Source: Blastopirellula marina (GTDB lineage Bacteria; Planctomycetota; Planctomycetia; Pirellulales; Pirellulaceae). Taken from it: DNA of 64,000 bases. Shown piece after piece: positions 62,967-64,000 of this stretch. The first letter of the stretch is position 1. Each line of letters opens with the position of its first letter. The stretch spans positions 186,001 to 250,000 of the forward strand of contig NZ_PUIA01000069.1 of NCBI RefSeq assembly GCF_002967715.1, given 5' to 3'. The position numbers and the translations under genes are program-made. Under the pieces are notes generated by a model that saw nothing but the letters and a program-made list of their open reading frames with translations, ran no database searches and had not been told where the DNA came from.

Positions 62967-64000
62967 ATGAAAAAAGCACGTTCCCGCTCGGCATCTAAGA
63001 ATTCGCTTCGTCGCCACTGGAATCATGTTTCGCGCCTCGAAATGCTCGAAGGGCGCGAAATGCTCAACGCGACCAACGAACTGCTTTCGTTGCGTCTGGA
63101 AGCCACCGACTTGCACGGAAACGTCATCACGCAGATCGAACAGGGGGAAGCCTTCCTGATTAAGGCCTACCTCGACGATCGCCGGGATGAGCCAGAAGTA
63201 GACGTAACCCCCATTACGGGCAGTGTTTCCGCGAATGCTCTCGGTTTCTTTAGTGCCTATTTCAATGTCACCTTCGATTCAGCGGGATTCGAGTTCGACC
63301 CCACCTATGGGGACGGGGGCGTCAAATACGGTCCATCAATTTCTCCGATCGACCTGATTCCGATCACACCCAACACCGATTACGACGGCTACATCGGATA
63401 CCTGGGCGTGCAAAACCTGAATATCGGCGTCGCTGGCGAAATCGAAGCCCTCTCATTTCGCATGATTGCCCAGGCACCCGGTACCTACGACATGGAAGAA
63501 GCGTTTCTTCCGCACTTCCATTTTGATGTCGTCGACCTGGATGAGAATCCCAACCAGAACATGGAGGACTGGCAACCGAACTATGTCAACGGTGTGCCGC
63601 AGTTGGAACGTCTGACGGGCTCGGAATACAACGCAGCGATTCAAGATGATTTTTTCGCACTGTACATCTACGGTGAAGAACGTCTCGTTCAGGAAAGCCA
63701 GGTTTACTTCGAGGGGGTCGACCTGGAAGTGGTTGCTTCCCCAGATGCGGACTACCAACTCCGCTTTGTGACGACCCAAACGTTAACGAACAATGGCGAA
63801 GTAAACAGCCTGCCGACAAACGTTGACGTGATCGATGAATGGAATCATTTCTACGTTGAGGTTTACGCGAAAGCTCCGGCTGGCAACTCCGTTCAGGCAG
63901 GCTTTGTAGAGATAAGCTACGACACCAACGACTTCAGCTTTGTACGAACCATCGGTCGCACGGAAGATCCTTCCAACTTGCGGTACTCGATTACTTCGAC
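62967..64000 (+). CDS. LEPR-XLL surface protein with cohesin-like module, 3' truncated by window end
   Basis: The frame is open from the ATG at 62967 to base 64000 (344 codons) without a stop. The start is basic (MKKARSRSASKNSLRRHWNH), then LEMLEGREMLNA (residues 24-35), the LEPR-XLL-type motif; no hydrophobic signal peptide precedes it. A first beta-rich domain (ATDLHGNVITQIEQGEAFLI to ~220) and a later cohesin-like opening NHFYVEVYAKAPAGNSVQAG at ~305 are visible. The layout matches the other large surface proteins in the window, so cadherin or dockerin modules may follow beyond the edge. It is divergent from the 822-residue gene. Confidence 0.8.
   Translation, partial: MKKARSRSASKNSLRRHWNHVSRLEMLEGREMLNATNELLSLRLEATDLHGNVITQIEQGEAFLIKAYLDDRRDEPEVDVTPITGSVSANALGFFSAYFNVTFDSAGFEFDPTYGDGGVKYGPSISPIDLIPITPNTDYDGYIGYLGVQNLNIGVAGEIEALSFRMIAQAPGTYDMEEAFLPHFHFDVVDLDENPNQNMEDWQPNYVNGVPQLERLTGSEYNAAIQDDFFALYIYGEERLVQESQVYFEGVDLEVVASPDADYQLRFVTTQTLTNNGEVNSLPTNVDVIDEWNHFYVEVYAKAPAGNSVQAGFVEISYDTNDFSFVRTIGRTEDPSNLRYSITS

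Overview
The window reads as chromosomal DNA of a planctomycete, most likely Pirellulales (Blastopirellula/Bremerella-like). The support is the family content: a PSCyt2/PSD1 protein paired with a DUF1501 protein, a CxAxR-type sulfatase, a DUF1559 pseudopilin-like protein with a small lipoprotein partner, a DUF1570 protein, BBP2 and BBP7 outer-membrane barrels, and several very large proteins with an N-terminal LEPR-XLL-type motif. Genes are dense, on both strands, often in short co-directional runs, and several start with TTG. I see no tRNA, rRNA, CRISPR array, transposase or integrase.

Layout. 1-4.1 kb: PSCyt2/PSD1 plus DUF1501 pair (5' end cut off). 5-6.9 kb: three small genes of toxin-immunity style (SUKH, an unnamed family, DUF4375). 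7-10.6 kb: YjdM/PhnA-like protein, secreted sulfatase, capsule-type glycosyltransferase-like protein. 10.7-19.3 kb: typA, zinc metallopeptidase, DUF4261-like protein, metallo-beta-lactamase-fold protein, DUF1559 plus lipoprotein, PSP1/RicT-like protein, bioB. 19.6-27.9 kb: DUF1570 protein, beta-propeller protein, leuCD, membrane Ser/Thr kinase, nucleotide-sugar dehydrogenase. 28-33.1 kb: SHD1-like secreted protein, a Rossmann-fold protein, a KAS III enzyme, a YqgE/AlgH protein, an M24 peptidase.

33.3-64 kb is the most unusual part. It holds four large LEPR-XLL surface proteins: about 2911, 1163 and 822 residues plus one cut by the window end. They are built from cadherin, Ig-like, cohesin-like, dockerin and matrixin-like modules. 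Between them lie three outer-membrane barrels and a co-directional run encoding a short SecA-family ATPase, a GAF-HlyD protein, a HlyD protein, and a protein that joins a PqqD-like domain, an M50 protease and a HlyD adaptor. My working hypothesis, from gene order and domain content only, is that this run is an envelope export or processing machine for large LEPR-XLL proteins. One substrate candidate, the 1163-residue protein, itself carries thioredoxin, cyclophilin and metzincin domains, as if built to fold and cleave proteins outside the cell.

Repeats. Two related hairpin-rich intergenic elements (19.3 and 31.8 kb) belong to one family. A GGGGACGG/CCGTCCCC palindrome occurs at 4.9 kb and inside the 3' end of the sulfatase gene. 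Clear intrinsic terminators lie at 33.3, 49.6 and 59.9 kb.
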